From the NCBI GenBank assembly GCA_963804045.1, contig CAWDOR010000038.1:61862-125861 (forward strand): a stretch of DNA of 64,000 nt. Reading direction: 5' to 3'. The position numbers and the translations under genes are program-made. The stretch comes from Rhodoblastus sp963804045 (GTDB lineage: Bacteria > Pseudomonadota > Alphaproteobacteria > Rhizobiales > Beijerinckiaceae). The notes below the pieces were generated by a model. That model did not search any database. It was given only the letters and a program-made list of their open reading frames with translations, and was not told the DNA's origin. Positions 9,601 through 16,895 of this stretch are shown piece after piece (positions within the stretch are counted from its first letter, which is position 1; each line of letters starts with the position of its first letter).

Positions 9601-12113
9601 ATCTGCGCGGCCAGGCGCTGGGCGTGATGGCCGATGCTGTTGGCCGCGTCCTCGCCGCCGCGCGCCAGCGTGGCTTCGAAGCGGTCGAGCCTTTCGGTCA
9701 GGGTCTCGTTGACGCGGTCGCCATGCATGCCGATGGCGGCCACGGCTTCGGAAGCGACCTGGGCGAAGCGGGTCTGGGCCTCGCCCAGCCGCGCCGCCGC
9801 CTGTTCGCCGGTCTGGGCGGCGGTGGCGGCGAAATTGCGCTCCACCGAGGCGGTCTGCGCAAGCAGCGCGCCGAGCGTGCTCTCGGCGGTGGCGTCGAAA
9901 TGCGCCTGGACCGCGACCATATTGTCGCCCAGCGCCGCGCCGACGGTCTTGCTGGTGGTTTCGAGGCTTTCCTGCAATCGCGCGGCGCGCTGCTCGGCCT
10001 GGTCCATGACCGCGCCGGCCAATTCGCCGAACTGGGCCTGGAAATTGGCGGTATGGCCCGTCAGCGCCGCCAGATGCTCCTGGGTGGCGGCGGCGATCAT
10101 ATGTTCGAGCTCCTCGCCGCGGCCGGAAATGGCCAGGGCGGTCTCGGCGGAGACGCGCTCGAAATGGCCGGTGAGCTGTTCGGCCTGGGTGGACAGGGTT
10201 TCAATGGCCTGGCCGGTGGAGGCTTCGACCGTTCCGCGCAGCGCCTCGGCATGGCCGGCGAGCGCATCGATGGCGGCCTGGGTCGAGGATTCGCTGGCGC
10301 CGCGCAGGGCTTCGGCATGGCCGGTCAGGGCTTCAATGGCGGCCTGGGTCGAGGAGTCCGTCGCGCCGCGCAGGGCTTCGGTGTGGCCGACGAGGGTTTC
10401 CAGCGTCGCCTGGGTCGAGGAATCGATGGAATGGCGCAGAATCTCAGTCTGGCCGGTCAGAGCCTCCACCGCCGTCTGGGCCGAGGATTCGATGGTGTGG
10501 CGCAGCGTATCGGCATGGCCGGACAGGGTCTCGACCGCAGCATGGGTCGAGCTTTCCACAGCGCTGCGCAGCGCGTCGGTCTGTTCGGCGACCGCCTCAA
10601 TGGTCTGGCCGGCGGCGCGGGCGAAGGTTTCGTTGAAGGCCTGGGTGTGGCCGGCGAAGGCGGCGAGCGTCTCCTCGGCGGCGACAACGAAGTTTTCGCG
10701 CAGCGTTTCGGAATGGCCGGCGACGCCCTCGACCGCCTGCTGGCTGATCGCCGCATAGGTCTCGCCCATGGTCTGGACGTGGGCGCTGAAATCCTCGACC
10801 GTGCGCTGCGCGGTCTGGTCGATATGGCTGTGCAGCGCGTCGGTGCGGGCGGCGAGTTCGGCCAGGGCCGTGGCGCTGGCTTCCGAGAATTCGCCGCCGC
10901 GATCGCCGATCAGTCCGGCCAGCGCCTCGCCGGTCTGGCGCAGGTCGCCCACCAGCCGCTCGGTGCGTTCATGGGTCTGAGCGAGGAAGGACTCGACGAA
11001 TTGGCGCAAAGCCGCGTCGGCGGCGGTGGCGCGCTCGTCCAGGGCGCGGGTGGTTTCGGCGCCATGGTGGCTGAATTTCTCCAGCAGCGCCTGGGCGCGG
11101 GCGTCGAGTTCGGCCATCAGCAACTCGCCGGCTTTGGCGAAGGCCGCCTCGACGTCGGCGCCACGGCTTTCCAGCGCCGCGCCGATGCGTTCGCCGGTCT
11201 GGTCGAGCAGGGAGGTCAGATGCGCGGAGGCCGTGCCGAATTCGTCGGAGACGGCGGCCTGGGCCGAGGTCAGCGCCGCCGAGACGCGGTCGGCGTTGAC
11301 GACGATCAATTCGCGCTCGCTCGACAATTCATTGAGCAGGGCGCGGATGCGGCGCTCGTTCTCGCCATAGGTGCGCTCCAGCGAGGCGACCTCGCCGCGC
11401 ACCATGGTTTCCAGCTCGCTGGCGCGGGCCAGCGCCCGCTCGATGCCGTCGCCCATCGAGGCGACTTCGCGGCGAATCGCCTGGCTCAGCGTCACCACCT
11501 GCTCGGTGGCCATGGCTTCCGGCTCGGCCAGACGGATCGCGGCGCGCGCCATGGATTGGGCGGTGAGGCGCATTTCCTGCGAGCGCCGCAGCATCAGTCC
11601 CATGGAGAAGAAGAAGATCACCGGGCCGATCAGGGCGAAAACCGCCAGAGCCGAGTTCGGATTGATGAAATTGCCGGCGAAGACCGAACCATTGGTGAAA
11701 ATGGCGTAGCCCGCCCAGAGGCCAGCCCATAGCGCCGAGCCGATCACCGCGACATAAACTGGCGTCGAATCGGCTTTGACCTGCATGCTCTGCAAAATTT
11801 CGCCGACGGAGGCGCGGTCGTCATTGGCCGGCAGGCTTTTGGGCGTCAGCGTCGGGCGCGCTTCCGCCTCGCCGCGATGGCTGGAGAGCTCGGCGGCGTC
11901 GACTTCGGGCAGCCGGGGAACTTCCGCGCTGTCCGTGCCGCGCGAAGATCCTGAGTTTTCGCCGCGCGGCGTGGGCAGGCCAAATTCCAGCTTCGGGCTG
12001 TCGCCGGCGGCTTGCGCCGGACGGCCCTCGGGCTCGACATTCAGCTTGAGCGCATCCTCGATGGCGTTCAAAGCCGCCTGCGACGGATCCTGAGCCGGGC
12101 TGGTATTGGGCAT
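6621..12113 (-). CDS. Giant coiled-coil inner-membrane protein (apolipoprotein/kinesin-like annotation), repeat-rich
   Basis: About 1830 residues. The first 100 or so are polar and likely disordered, followed by two membrane segments (VYVAVIGSALWAGLWAGYAIF-like at about 125-145 and LAVFALIGPVIFFFSMG at about 165-185). A very long, Ala/Glu-rich helical region of over 1300 residues contains two sets of tandem repeats, then comes a Pro/Ala-rich linker, and finally a charged C-terminal domain (about the last 130 residues, from DLDALSADIARMVDES to the end). Rhizobiales homologues are labelled apolipoprotein A1/A4/E-like, kinesin-like or regulator of septation-ring formation on coiled-coil similarity only. 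The ATG at 12113 (MPNTSPAQ) has AAAGG 9 nt upstream and is preferred over an in-frame start 33 nt earlier. It is divergent from an Hpt gene and ends at a strong terminator. Function unknown; a structural or cell-envelope role is plausible. Confidence 0.85.
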   Translation of the reverse strand: MPNTSPAQDPSQAALNAIEDALKLNVEPEGRPAQAAGDSPKLEFGLPTPRGENSGSSRGTDSAEVPRLPEVDAAELSSHRGEAEARPTLTPKSLPANDDRASVGEILQSMQVKADSTPVYVAVIGSALWAGLWAGYAIFTNGSVFAGNFINPNSALAVFALIGPVIFFFSMGLMLRRSQEMRLTAQSMARAAIRLAEPEAMATEQVVTLSQAIRREVASMGDGIERALARASELETMVRGEVASLERTYGENERRIRALLNELSSERELIVVNADRVSAALTSAQAAVSDEFGTASAHLTSLLDQTGERIGAALESRGADVEAAFAKAGELLMAELDARAQALLEKFSHHGAETTRALDERATAADAALRQFVESFLAQTHERTERLVGDLRQTGEALAGLIGDRGGEFSEASATALAELAARTDALHSHIDQTAQRTVEDFSAHVQTMGETYAAISQQAVEGVAGHSETLRENFVVAAEETLAAFAGHTQAFNETFARAAGQTIEAVAEQTDALRSAVESSTHAAVETLSGHADTLRHTIESSAQTAVEALTGQTEILRHSIDSSTQATLETLVGHTEALRGATDSSTQAAIEALTGHAEALRGASESSTQAAIDALAGHAEALRGTVEASTGQAIETLSTQAEQLTGHFERVSAETALAISGRGEELEHMIAAATQEHLAALTGHTANFQAQFGELAGAVMDQAEQRAARLQESLETTSKTVGAALGDNMVAVQAHFDATAESTLGALLAQTASVERNFAATAAQTGEQAAARLGEAQTRFAQVASEAVAAIGMHGDRVNETLTERLDRFEATLARGGEDAANSIGHHAQRLAAQIGANLQAFETKVESGVSDAHDRLSRHAERLNADFVAQLSALENLLRNGGESSAEHIRLRTEALREALTENLRAFEAIVVEQGGGVVDRVGAHAQQFNAAIGDRLALIDTSFATHGEALDAHLGERVQATADLLARQLERFESQAWDKTEEIVQGMDALIEKAESGLGARSRQLNDALAGRAIDIAKVLGEGGREVSKALDAKARELDEIILRRSTALTEDLAAKSGEIDEVLGARAEQIAAHLGGHIDRFEDKVVARLGEVGKKVWTSADEIDARLAARGEQIVGQLGFHVAELEDKVINRLAEVGETIDGHASGADELLAARAAHLAEQFDVHVGLFDDKVAGRIAEVGATLDGQAKAVDEALSARSAQIAEHFGAHVGYFEDKVVNRLAEVGEAIDTHAKAADEALAMRSTQIAEQFDGLVGEFEDKVINRLGAAGGEIDRHVAALEATLDGPGRTLAEDLRARTEALHDWYDSRGLKLIEQLGERGDQVAKHILAFSETAVGVLHERSGDLVAHLDARQAEMAAVVGEINSKIKQDVGGLIDGMSQTHRALLGLMETAEGNLRAQDSALGERFEAFTGVVGGLEREIGRLDAATRRSSAELAETAQKIATHNSDLSGSLDHMQAVQSEIDKSVEARLQSLQNLYNEAEKRQSAFESWIATFGTAIGQTLAEAQDKAREVGGFLTEASAATAGVLTSQFDALRDQAAHERENASATLTAVYERNMGELNQLFGQATERYKAVAQELRGMSVEIQRELEATRQELRRGAIELPRDTAEQAAAMRRVVAEQIKALNELTDIVARSGRAFDIAEAPAPARIEAAPRPSRIAPTPPAPAPRFDVRPSVAPRPAAPANGGDSGWMSNLLARASQDEAPARRAAPGRDLDALSADIARMVDESALAQSWDRYRRGDRSAFDRRLYTGAGAQTFEEVRRRYAAEPEFRQTVDRYVQEFERLLSEVDREDRDGLLTRSYLTSETGKVYTLLAHAAGRLG
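8290..8900 (-). repeat. Tandem 132-bp (44-residue) coding repeats, about 4.5 copies
   Basis: Inside the coiled-coil gene the minus strand encodes repeated units built around EDKVINRLAEVGE, then a DEALxARSxQIAE stretch. The corresponding plus-strand word ACCTTGTCCTCGAA-like recurs near 8310, 8442, 8574, 8706 and 8838, a constant spacing of 132 bp. Units differ by many substitutions, so this is an old protein-level repeat rather than a recent duplication. Confidence 0.85.
10180..10620 (-). repeat. Tandem 66-bp (22-residue) coding repeats, about 6 copies
   Basis: Repeated units of the form SSTQAAIEALTGHAEALRG in the coiled-coil protein. At DNA level the word GCCTGGGTCGAGGA recurs every 66 bp (near 10274, 10340 and 10406, more diverged outside). 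Adjacent central units are nearly identical, which suggests recent expansion or homogenisation of this block. Confidence 0.85.
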
Positions 12114-12452
12114 AATCAAAAGCCTTTGTCCTCGCCGCCGCGCCAAAATTCTTCCCCGCGCGAAATCGGGCGCGCGGATTGCGGCAGTTAACCAAGTCGT
12201 AGTTTACGCTGACCCGTAAGCGTTGGAAACCGCAGCGCGTCAAGCTTTTGTTAACGTCGTTAACGCCGCCTTCACCATAAAAACGAATTTGCGCGCTCTG
12301 GCCCGGAAAATAAGGCTTCGCTCAGGTTTATCCTGGCAGGATGCCTTGGCCGGAAAACTGTGGATCGTTGCCAGAACATCCTTGGCCTCCGGTGTTTTCG
12401 TCAGTTTTCGGCGCCTCCGGCGCCAATTTCGCGTGAGTTCGGGAGTGTTAAC
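12114..12452. promoter_or_regulatory. Divergent intergenic region with GTTAAC elements
   Basis: This 339-bp gap separates the divergent coiled-coil and Hpt genes and must hold promoters for both. It contains the paired element GTTAACGTCGTTAAC at 12250-12264, a further TTAACC at 12188-12193 and TTAAC next to the Hpt start. These resemble CtrA half-sites, but the paired element has spacing 5 instead of the canonical 7. No clear -35/-10 pair was found by eye. Confidence 0.35.
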
Positions 12453-12836
12453 ATGGGTTCAGCAGCGCTGCGGCAAACCGACGGCGACGAGCGTTTCGGC
12501 GCTCCGTCCTGCCCCTTCGATCTCGTCCATCTGTCGCGCCAGACCATGGGCGACCGCGAGCTGGAACAGGAAGTGCTTTCGCTGTTCGAGCGTCAGGCGG
12601 CGCAGATCGGCGCCCGGCTCACCACGCTCGAATCGAGTCCGGATCACGGCGCCCGCGCCGATCTCGCGCATAAGTTGAAGGGCTCCGCGCGGGCGGTCGG
12701 CGCTTTCTCGGTGGCTCACGCCGCCGAAAATTACGAGCACAGCGCCCGCGCCGGCCTGTTGCGCGCCATGGATTCGCGGCAATTGACCGAAGCCCTGGCC
12801 GAGGCGCTGGGCGCGCTGCGCGAGCTCAACGGCTGA
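12453..12836 (+). CDS. Hpt-domain histidine phosphotransfer protein
   Basis: A 127-residue protein consisting mainly of a histidine phosphotransfer four-helix domain. The phosphorylatable histidine is in LAHKLKGSARAVGAFSVA (about residue 73), followed by the usual small residues; helices before and after fit the family. It would relay phosphoryl groups between a hybrid kinase and a response regulator; no kinase or regulator gene is in the window. The ATG at 12453 has GGGAG 7 nt upstream and is chosen over an upstream in-frame ATG. Its stop falls within a small tandem duplication shared with the end of the convergent hydrolase gene. Confidence 0.85.
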   Translation: MGSAALRQTDGDERFGAPSCPFDLVHLSRQTMGDRELEQEVLSLFERQAAQIGARLTTLESSPDHGARADLAHKLKGSARAVGAFSVAHAAENYEHSARAGLLRAMDSRQLTEALAEALGALRELNG

Positions 12837-12869
12837 GTCTTGGCGCGCTAGCTGAGCCTTGGCGCGCTA
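12832..12869. repeat. 19-bp tandem duplication at the converging gene ends
   Basis: Two adjacent 19-bp units, GCTGAGTCTTGGCGCGCTA (12832-12850) and GCTGAGCCTTGGCGCGCTA (12851-12869), differ at one base. The first unit contains the Hpt stop codon; the last three bases of the second are the stop of the convergent alpha/beta hydrolase. Probably a local duplication by slippage. Confidence 0.9.
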
Positions 12870-13640
12870 GAGGAAATCCAGCAAAAGCCGGGCGAAGCCG
12901 GGCGCGTCCTCGAAACAGGAGAGATGCGCCGCTTCCAGGCGCGCCAGCCGCGCGCCGGCCAGCCGCGCCAGTTCCTCGGCCATGGCCGGCGGCGTCGAAC
13001 CGTCGGCCTCGCCGACAATGACCAGAATGTCCATTTTCGCCGCGCCCGATAAGGCGGCGCGGAAATCGGCGTCGCGCAGGGCGGCGCAGCAGCCGGCATA
13101 GCCCTTGGGATCGCAGCCGCGCAGCAGCTTGTCGATTCGCGCCGCCGAATCGGGCTGAGCCGCGCGAAAACTCTCGCTCAGCCAGCGCGGCAGGATCGCC
13201 GGGGCGAGCCCCGCCATGCCCTGGCGCGAAACCGTGTCAATTCGCCCATTCCAGGCGGCGGCGTCCGGAAGATGGGCCGCCGTATTGGCGAGAACCAGCT
13301 TCTCAAGCCGTTCGGGCGCGCGGACCAGCAGCCATTGGCCGAGCAGCCCGCCCATCGACAGGCCGCAGAAATGCGCTTTTGGCAGCGCCAGCGCGTCGAG
13401 CAGCGCCAGAAAATCGCCGCCGAGATCGTCGAGCGTAAAGGGGCCGGGCGGTTTCCAGCTCCCGCCATGCCCGCGCGCGTCAAAAGCCAGCAGGCGGAAT
13501 CTTGGCGCCAAAATCTCGCTGACCGCGTCCCAGACAGAGAGATCGCCGCCGAGCGGATGGGCCAGCGCCAGCACGGGCGCGCCTTGCGCGCCCGTCAGGC
13601 GGAAATGGATTTCGCGGGCGCCAAGCTGCAATTTCGTCAT
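12867..13640 (-). CDS. Alpha/beta hydrolase, 3-oxoadipate enol-lactonase (PcaD)-like
   Basis: A 257-residue alpha/beta hydrolase. The nucleophile elbow is GLSMGGLLGQW (serine near residue 97), the acid is likely in IVGEADGSTPP and the base histidine in EAAHLSCFE. The segment LVLANTAAHLPDAAAWNGRI is characteristic of 3-oxoadipate enol-lactonases, which act in the protocatechuate branch of the beta-ketoadipate pathway. No other pca genes are in the window, so an orphan role or another ester substrate is possible. The ATG at 13640 fits the family N-terminus. The radC stop lies 6 bp upstream, so it may be the last gene of a map-radC-hydrolase transcript. Confidence 0.75.
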   Translation of the reverse strand: MTKLQLGAREIHFRLTGAQGAPVLALAHPLGGDLSVWDAVSEILAPRFRLLAFDARGHGGSWKPPGPFTLDDLGGDFLALLDALALPKAHFCGLSMGGLLGQWLLVRAPERLEKLVLANTAAHLPDAAAWNGRIDTVSRQGMAGLAPAILPRWLSESFRAAQPDSAARIDKLLRGCDPKGYAGCCAALRDADFRAALSGAAKMDILVIVGEADGSTPPAMAEELARLAGARLARLEAAHLSCFEDAPGFARLLLDFL

Positions 13641-13646
13641 GGCGGC

Positions 13647-14339
13647 TCAGAACATCTTGAGGGCGCGCAGGCTGGCGTGGCCGTTGCGGCCGACAATGAT
13701 GTGATCGTGGACATTGACGCCCAGCGGCTTGGCCGCCGAGACAATGTTCTGGGTCATGACAATGTCGGCATGTGAGGGGGTCGGGTCGCCGGACGGGTGA
13801 TTATGCACCAAAATCACCGCGCTGGCGTTGAGCGCCAGGGCGCGGCGGACGATTTCGCGGGGATAGACCGGCGTATGATCGACCGTGCCGCGCCCCTGCA
13901 CCTCATCGGCGAGTAGATTGTTCTTCTTGTCGAGGAACAGCACGCGGAATTCCTCGGTCTCGCGAAAGGCCATGGCCGAGTGGCAATAATCCAGCACCTG
14001 GGCGAAGGAGCCGAGCGACAGGCCCTCGCGCATATGCTCCTTGGACAGGCGCAGCGCGGCGGCTTCGACGATTTTGAGCTCGGCGATGACGGAATCGCCG
14101 ACGAAATCCACTTCCTTGAGCCGCGCCGGCGGCGCCGTCACCACGTCGGCGAAGGAGCCGAATCTTTGCAGCAGCATTTTGGCGATCGGCTTGACGTCGC
14201 GACGCGGAATGGCGCGAAACAGCAGCAATTCCAGCAATTCGTAATCGGGCAGGGCTTCTCCGCCGCCTTGCAGGAATCTCTCGCGCAGCCTTTCGCGGTG
14301 GCCGGCGTTGAGGTTCTCCGGCGCGGAGGCGTCCATCAT
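13647..14339 (-). CDS. radC: RadC/UPF0758 family JAB-domain protein
   Basis: A 230-residue protein with an N-terminal helix-hairpin-helix-like part (NAGHRERLRERFLQGG) and a C-terminal MPN/JAB domain. The metal motif is VILVHNHPSGDPTPSHAD, as in RadC proteins. Despite the name, a role in DNA repair is not settled. The ATG at 14339 overlaps the map stop as ATGA; a second ATG follows directly. This coupling with map supports the chosen start over the longer open frame. Confidence 0.9.
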   Translation of the reverse strand: MMDASAPENLNAGHRERLRERFLQGGGEALPDYELLELLLFRAIPRRDVKPIAKMLLQRFGSFADVVTAPPARLKEVDFVGDSVIAELKIVEAAALRLSKEHMREGLSLGSFAQVLDYCHSAMAFRETEEFRVLFLDKKNNLLADEVQGRGTVDHTPVYPREIVRRALALNASAVILVHNHPSGDPTPSHADIVMTQNIVSAAKPLGVNVHDHIIVGRNGHASLRALKMF

Positions 14340-15171
14340 CCCGCGCCTCCCGCGACATAGGGCGGGCAATTCAGGCCCTTGGGCGAGGCGGTGAAAATCT
14401 CGCAGCCCTCGGCGGTGACGCCGAGCGCATGTTCGAACTGCGCCGACAGCGAGCGGTCGCGGGTCACGGCGGTCCAGCCGTCGGAGAGGATTTTGACCGC
14501 GGGCTTGCCGAGATTGATCATCGGCTCGATGGTGAAGAACATGCCCTCGCGCAGCGCCACGCCCTGGCCCTTCTGGCCGTAATGCAGGATGTTGGGCTCG
14601 TCGTGGAACAGTTTTCCAATGCCATGGCCGCAGAACTCGCGCACCACCGAGCAGCGTTCGGCTTCGGCGAAGGACTGGATGGCGAAACCGATGTCGCCGG
14701 TGGTGGCGCCGGGCCGCACCACGGCTATGCCGCGCATCAGCGCCTCATAGGTGACCTCGACCAGCCTTTGCGCCCGGCGCGGAACTTCGCCGATGCAGGC
14801 CATGCGGCTGGAATCGCCGTGCCAGCCGTCGAGAATATAGGTGACGTCGAGATTGACGATGTCGCCCTCGCGCAGCGGCTTGTCGTCGGGAATGCCGTGG
14901 CAGACGACATGATTGATCGAAGTGCAGATGGATTTGCGATAGCCGCGATAATCCAGCGGCGCGGGATAGGCGCCCGGTCCATGCCGAATTCATAGGCCAG
15001 CTTGTCGAGCGCATTGGTGGTGACGCCCGGCTGCGCGGCGATCACCAGCAGGTCGAGCGCCTCCGCCGCGATCCGGCCGGCCTTGCGCATGCCCTCGAAA
15101 GCCTCGGGCCCATGCAGGCGGATCTGGCCGCTTTTGCGGCGCGGTAGCAATTCGGCGTCGATAAAGGTCAT
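14336..15171 (-). CDS. map: Type I methionine aminopeptidase Map (one apparent frameshift near 14973-14975)
   Basis: Map removes the initiator methionine from nascent proteins. The N-terminal part (GPEAFEGMRKAGRIAAEALD, VTTNALDKLAYEF) lies in one frame and the rest, with metal-ligand regions (REFCGHGIGKLFHDEPN, FTIEPMINLG, SAQFEHALGVT), in another. Translation across the gap gives APLDYRGYRKSICTSINHV and VNLDVTYILDGWHGD in the second frame, exactly the family sequence. The frames join if one G is added to the CCC (minus-strand GGG) at 14973-14975, giving DRGAYPAPLDY. The resulting length, 278 residues, is typical. As the gene is essential, a base-calling error is the likeliest cause. The ATG at 15171 has AGGAAGGA just upstream. 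radC follows with an ATGA overlap. Confidence 0.92.
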
Positions 15172-15290
15172 GGATCCTTCCTGGCGCTGATCCGCGCATG
15201 GGTTGCATAGGCAAGAGATTTAGCTCTTTTGCCGCGCCGCGCAAGCGGCAAGCCTGTTGGCCGCCCGCTCCGCGGCTGTTAAAACGGCTT

Positions 15291-16148
15291 ATGCGCGCTT
15301 TCCCGCCCAAAAATGATTTCTCCCCCTTCGGCGCCCATCGCCCGCGCGGCGCGATGCGGCGGCTGCTGGATTTCACCCAAAGCGCCGGCCTGCACTGGTT
15401 CGCCCAGCGCTCGGCGCTGATCGCGCGCGGCGTCGGCCTGCGCCGCCTGCGCGCCGCCCCGGTCGATGTCACCGTGGACACCATCGCCGCGCAAATGCGG
15501 CTCTATCCCTTCAACAACGCCTGCGAAAAGCGGCTGTTGTTCACGCCGCAATATGCCGATCGCGACGAGCGCGCCTTTGTCGCCGCGCAGATTCGCCCCG
15601 ACATGACCTTCATCGATATTGGCGCGGGCTGCGGGGCGATGAGCCTGTTCGTCGCCCTGCGCGCCGGACCCGGCGCGAAAATTCTCGCTGTCGAGCCGCA
15701 GCCGGTGCTGTTCGAGCGCATGGTCTTCAACCTGCGGCAGAATCCGGCCGTTTCGGTCAAGGCGCTGGATTGCGCCGTCACCGATTCGGAGGGCGAGGCG
15801 ATATTGTTCTTCAACCCCTACGATCTCGCCGAAAGCTCGATCCGCATGATCAATGTCGAGGGCGGCGGCGGCCAGTCGCGGGTTCCCGCCCGCTCGCTGG
15901 CCGGGCTGGCGCGCGAGGAAGGTTTCGCAGCCATCGACCTGATGAAGCTGGACATAGAAGGGGCGGAAGATCTGGCGCTGGAGCCGTTTTTGACCTCGGA
16001 GCCCGAGGACATCTGGCCGCGCGCCCTGATCCTGGCCTTTTCGCCGGGCAGATGGGACGCCGACCTCCCGGACTTGCTGAAATCGCGCGGCTACCGCAGG
16101 GTGGCGCGCACCGAGATCCTATGTCTTCTACGAACGGGGAGCGAGATG
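15291..16148 (+). CDS. FkbM-family SAM-dependent methyltransferase (3' end uncertain)
   Basis: About 285 residues with an FkbM-type methyltransferase fold: the SAM loop TFIDIGAGCGAMSLF, then ILAVEPQPVLFERM, and MKLDIEGAEDLALE, which is diagnostic of FkbM proteins. Such enzymes O-methylate sugars or other polar products. The frame runs without a stop into the next gene, making an apparent fusion. In the +1 frame near 16115-16149, however, the sequence reads YVFYERGAR and stops in a TGA that overlaps the ATG of the next gene (ATGA). The true end is therefore probably 16149 after a one-base indel near 16115-16122. The start is uncertain: 15291 is used, with in-frame ATGs at 15198 and 15354. Confidence 0.75.
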
Positions 16149-16895
16149 AACCAGCCCAAGCGGGTCACCGCCGCCATTCTGGTGATCGGCGACGAAATCC
16201 TGTCGGGACGCACGCGCGACACAAATAGCGGCTATATCGCGCATTTTCTCACCCAGATCGGCGTCGAGCCGCGCGAAATCCGCGTCGTTGGCGACGACCA
16301 GGACGAGATTGTCGCCGCCATCGACGCCTTGCGCGGGCGCTACGACTATCTGTTCACCACCGGCGGCATCGGCCCGACCCATGATGACATCACCGCCGAC
16401 GCCGTGGCCAAGGCTTTTGGGGTCGGCATTGCCGAGGACGAGCGTGCGCTAAAACTGTTGCGCGAGCGGATCAAGCCCGAGGATTTGAACGCGGCGCGCC
16501 GGCGCATGGCGCGGATTCCCCATGGGGCCGAGCTGGTGGACAATCCGATTTCCCGCGCGCCGGGCTTCTGGCTCGGCAATGTGATCGTCATGGCCGGCGT
16601 GCCCGCGATCATGCAGGCCATGCTCGACGGCGTCGCCGCGAAAATCGCGCGCGGCGCGCCCATGCTGTCGGAAACCCTCGACGCCCACGGCCTGCCGGAA
16701 GGCGCCTATGGCGAGAGTCTGGGCGGCCTGGCGAAAAAACACCCGGAGGTCTCGATCGGCTCCTACCCGCGCCTGCAGGACGGCCGCTTCGTCAATCAGA
16801 TTGTCTTGCGCGCCCGCGACGCGGAACTTTTGGCGCAGGCGGCGCGGGAGACCGCGACGGCGCTGGCGGAGATCGCCGCGCGCCACCGCCTTTGA
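16146..16895 (+). CDS. CinA N-terminal-like / MoaB-Mog-fold molybdopterin-binding domain protein
   Basis: A 249-residue protein that starts TAAILVIGDEILSGRTRDTN and carries FTTGGIGPTHDDITADAVAKAF, both signatures of the MoCF_biosynth (MoaB/Mog) fold of COG1058 proteins. Those proteins are the N-terminal part of CinA and are linked to NAD-derivative pyrophosphatase activity; the C-terminal deamidase domain is absent. Independent translation is supported by GGGGAG at 16136-16141, 4 nt before the ATG. Although in frame with the upstream FkbM gene, it is annotated separately. It ends tail to tail with glf without a gap. Confidence 0.85.
   Translation: MNQPKRVTAAILVIGDEILSGRTRDTNSGYIAHFLTQIGVEPREIRVVGDDQDEIVAAIDALRGRYDYLFTTGGIGPTHDDITADAVAKAFGVGIAEDERALKLLRERIKPEDLNAARRRMARIPHGAELVDNPISRAPGFWLGNVIVMAGVPAIMQAMLDGVAAKIARGAPMLSETLDAHGLPEGAYGESLGGLAKKHPEVSIGSYPRLQDGRFVNQIVLRARDAELLAQAARETATALAEIAARHRL

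Noticed and set aside
8290..10620. Regularly spaced repeats considered as a CRISPR array
   Set aside because: Periods of 132 and 66 bp are multiples of three, the whole period is repetitive with no unique spacers, and the repeats lie in frame inside a coding sequence.
6483..11732. Open frame of 1749 codons on the plus strand opposite the coiled-coil gene
   Set aside because: It mirrors the biased, repeat-rich minus-strand gene, has no recognisable domain and lacks a ribosome binding site; the minus-strand protein has membrane helices and a structured C-terminal domain.
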